6,741 nucleotides of DNA from positions 1-6,741 of the forward strand of contig JASHUV010000014.1 in NCBI GenBank assembly GCA_030039825.1, read 5' to 3'. This document shows positions 6,339 to 6,741 of the stretch, piece after piece; position 1 is the stretch's first letter; the number at the start of each line of letters is the position of its first letter. A model generated the notes under the pieces. The model was not told the origin of the DNA. It saw only the letters and a program-made list of their open reading frames with translations, and did not search any database. The position numbers and the translations under genes are program-made. The DNA comes from Thermoplasmata archaeon. GTDB taxonomy: Archaea > Thermoplasmatota > Thermoplasmata > Lutacidiplasmatales > UBA184.

Positions 6339-6741
6339 GGCCGGGCGCCGGCGAGGAGCGACCGGTAGAGCTCGGAGGTCTGGACGGCGCGCTCCGCCCA
6401 CCCCTCGCGCGTCGCCGAGACGCGACCGGCCTCGCCCATCGCGAAGCGGAGGGTCGGGTAGGCGAGCAACTCGGAGATCCGGCTCGCGAACTCCTCGACG
6501 TCCCAGAAGTCGACGGTGAACACGCCCGAGCTGATCTCCGCGACACCGCTCGTCTTCGATACGATCGTCGGAACGCCCGCAGCCATCGCCTCGAGCGCCG
6601 CGATCCCGAACGGTTCGACGACCGACGGGAGGACGAACACCGAGCTCGTCGCGAGGAGGGTTTCCCGTTCCTCCTCCGAGACCTTGCCCAGGAACATCAC
6701 ATGGTCGCCGATGTCGAGCGCGGCGGCGAGGTGGACGAGCC
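6335..6741 (-). CDS. GT4 glycosyltransferase, glycogen-synthase-like (C-terminal part; 5' end outside window)
   Basis: The 134 visible residues are the C-terminal Rossmann domain of a GT-B fold, family GT4 glycosyltransferase. The segment HVMFLGKVSEEERETLLATS is the usual nucleotide-sugar domain approach. The active-site E-x7-E motif is clear in VEPFGIAALEAMAAGVP (first Glu in EPFG, second in LEAM), followed by TSGVAEI. The later VDFWDVEEFASRISELL pattern is typical of archaeal glycogen-synthase-like GT4 enzymes. It would transfer glucose from ADP- or UDP-glucose to a growing alpha-1,4-glucan; donor and acceptor cannot be judged without the N-terminal half. The open frame continues to the window edge, so internal GTG/ATG codons near 6697-6700 are not the start. 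The TGA stop (6337-6335) overlaps the GH57 ATG. A different GT4 role, such as sucrose- or trehalose-type synthesis, is possible but fits the neighbours less well. Confidence 0.85.
   Translation of the reverse strand, partial: LVHLAAALDIGDHVMFLGKVSEEERETLLATSSVFVLPSVVEPFGIAALEAMAAGVPTIVSKTSGVAEISSGVFTVDFWDVEEFASRISELLAYPTLRFAMGEAGRVSATREGWAERAVQTSELYRSLLAGARP

Noticed and set aside
5122..6546. Extension of the archaeal-type GH15 frame upstream to make a 1094-residue protein
   Set aside because: The added part is Arg/Pro/Ala-rich and lies wholly over GH57 and GT4 coding sequence. The family N-terminus and the ATGA junction both support the start at 5121.

Overview
The window is very GC-rich (by eye about 70%) and densely coded. 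The best-supported content is a minus-strand block of alpha-glucan (glycogen or starch-like) metabolism genes. In transcription order, from the right edge leftwards, these are: a GT4 glycosyltransferase of the glycogen-synthase-like type (cut off by the window edge), a GH57 alpha-amylase-type glycoside hydrolase, an archaeal-type GH15 glucoamylase, and a second GH15 of the bacterial glucoamylase/glucodextranase type. The first three resemble the archaeal cluster known from Methanocaldococcus jannaschii (MJ1606, MJ1610, MJ1611) and from Thermoplasmata. This suggests a high-GC archaeon, perhaps an environmental Thermoplasmata-like lineage; the lineage is an inference from gene content only.

Layout. 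Positions 1-159 (+) hold the 3' end of an unrecognised gene. Positions 226-570 (+) hold a small DUF1801-family protein. A 142-base convergent spacer (571-712) follows. Positions 713-3159 (-) carry the bacterial-type GH15, split into two reading frames by an apparent one-base loss near 2700-2705. A 102-base spacer (3160-3261) contains a hairpin overlapping the ribosome binding site, and a TATA-like box sits at its upstream edge. Positions 3262-5121 (-) hold the archaeal-type GH15, 5118-6338 (-) the GH57 enzyme, and 6335-6741 (-) the C-terminal part of the GT4 enzyme. GT4/GH57 and GH57/GH15 each overlap by four bases (ATGA), so these three are almost certainly one operon with translational coupling.

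How they work together. None of the enzymes with a visible N-terminus has a signal peptide, so the set looks cytoplasmic. GT4 would elongate an alpha-1,4-glucan. GH57 would trim or cut it internally, and the GH15 enzymes would release glucose from non-reducing ends. The most notable points are the two GH15 enzymes of different lineages side by side and the frameshift that splits the second one at a point where both halves match a single 815-residue protein. I see no transposase, CRISPR array, tRNA, rRNA or clearly novel defence or regulatory system here.
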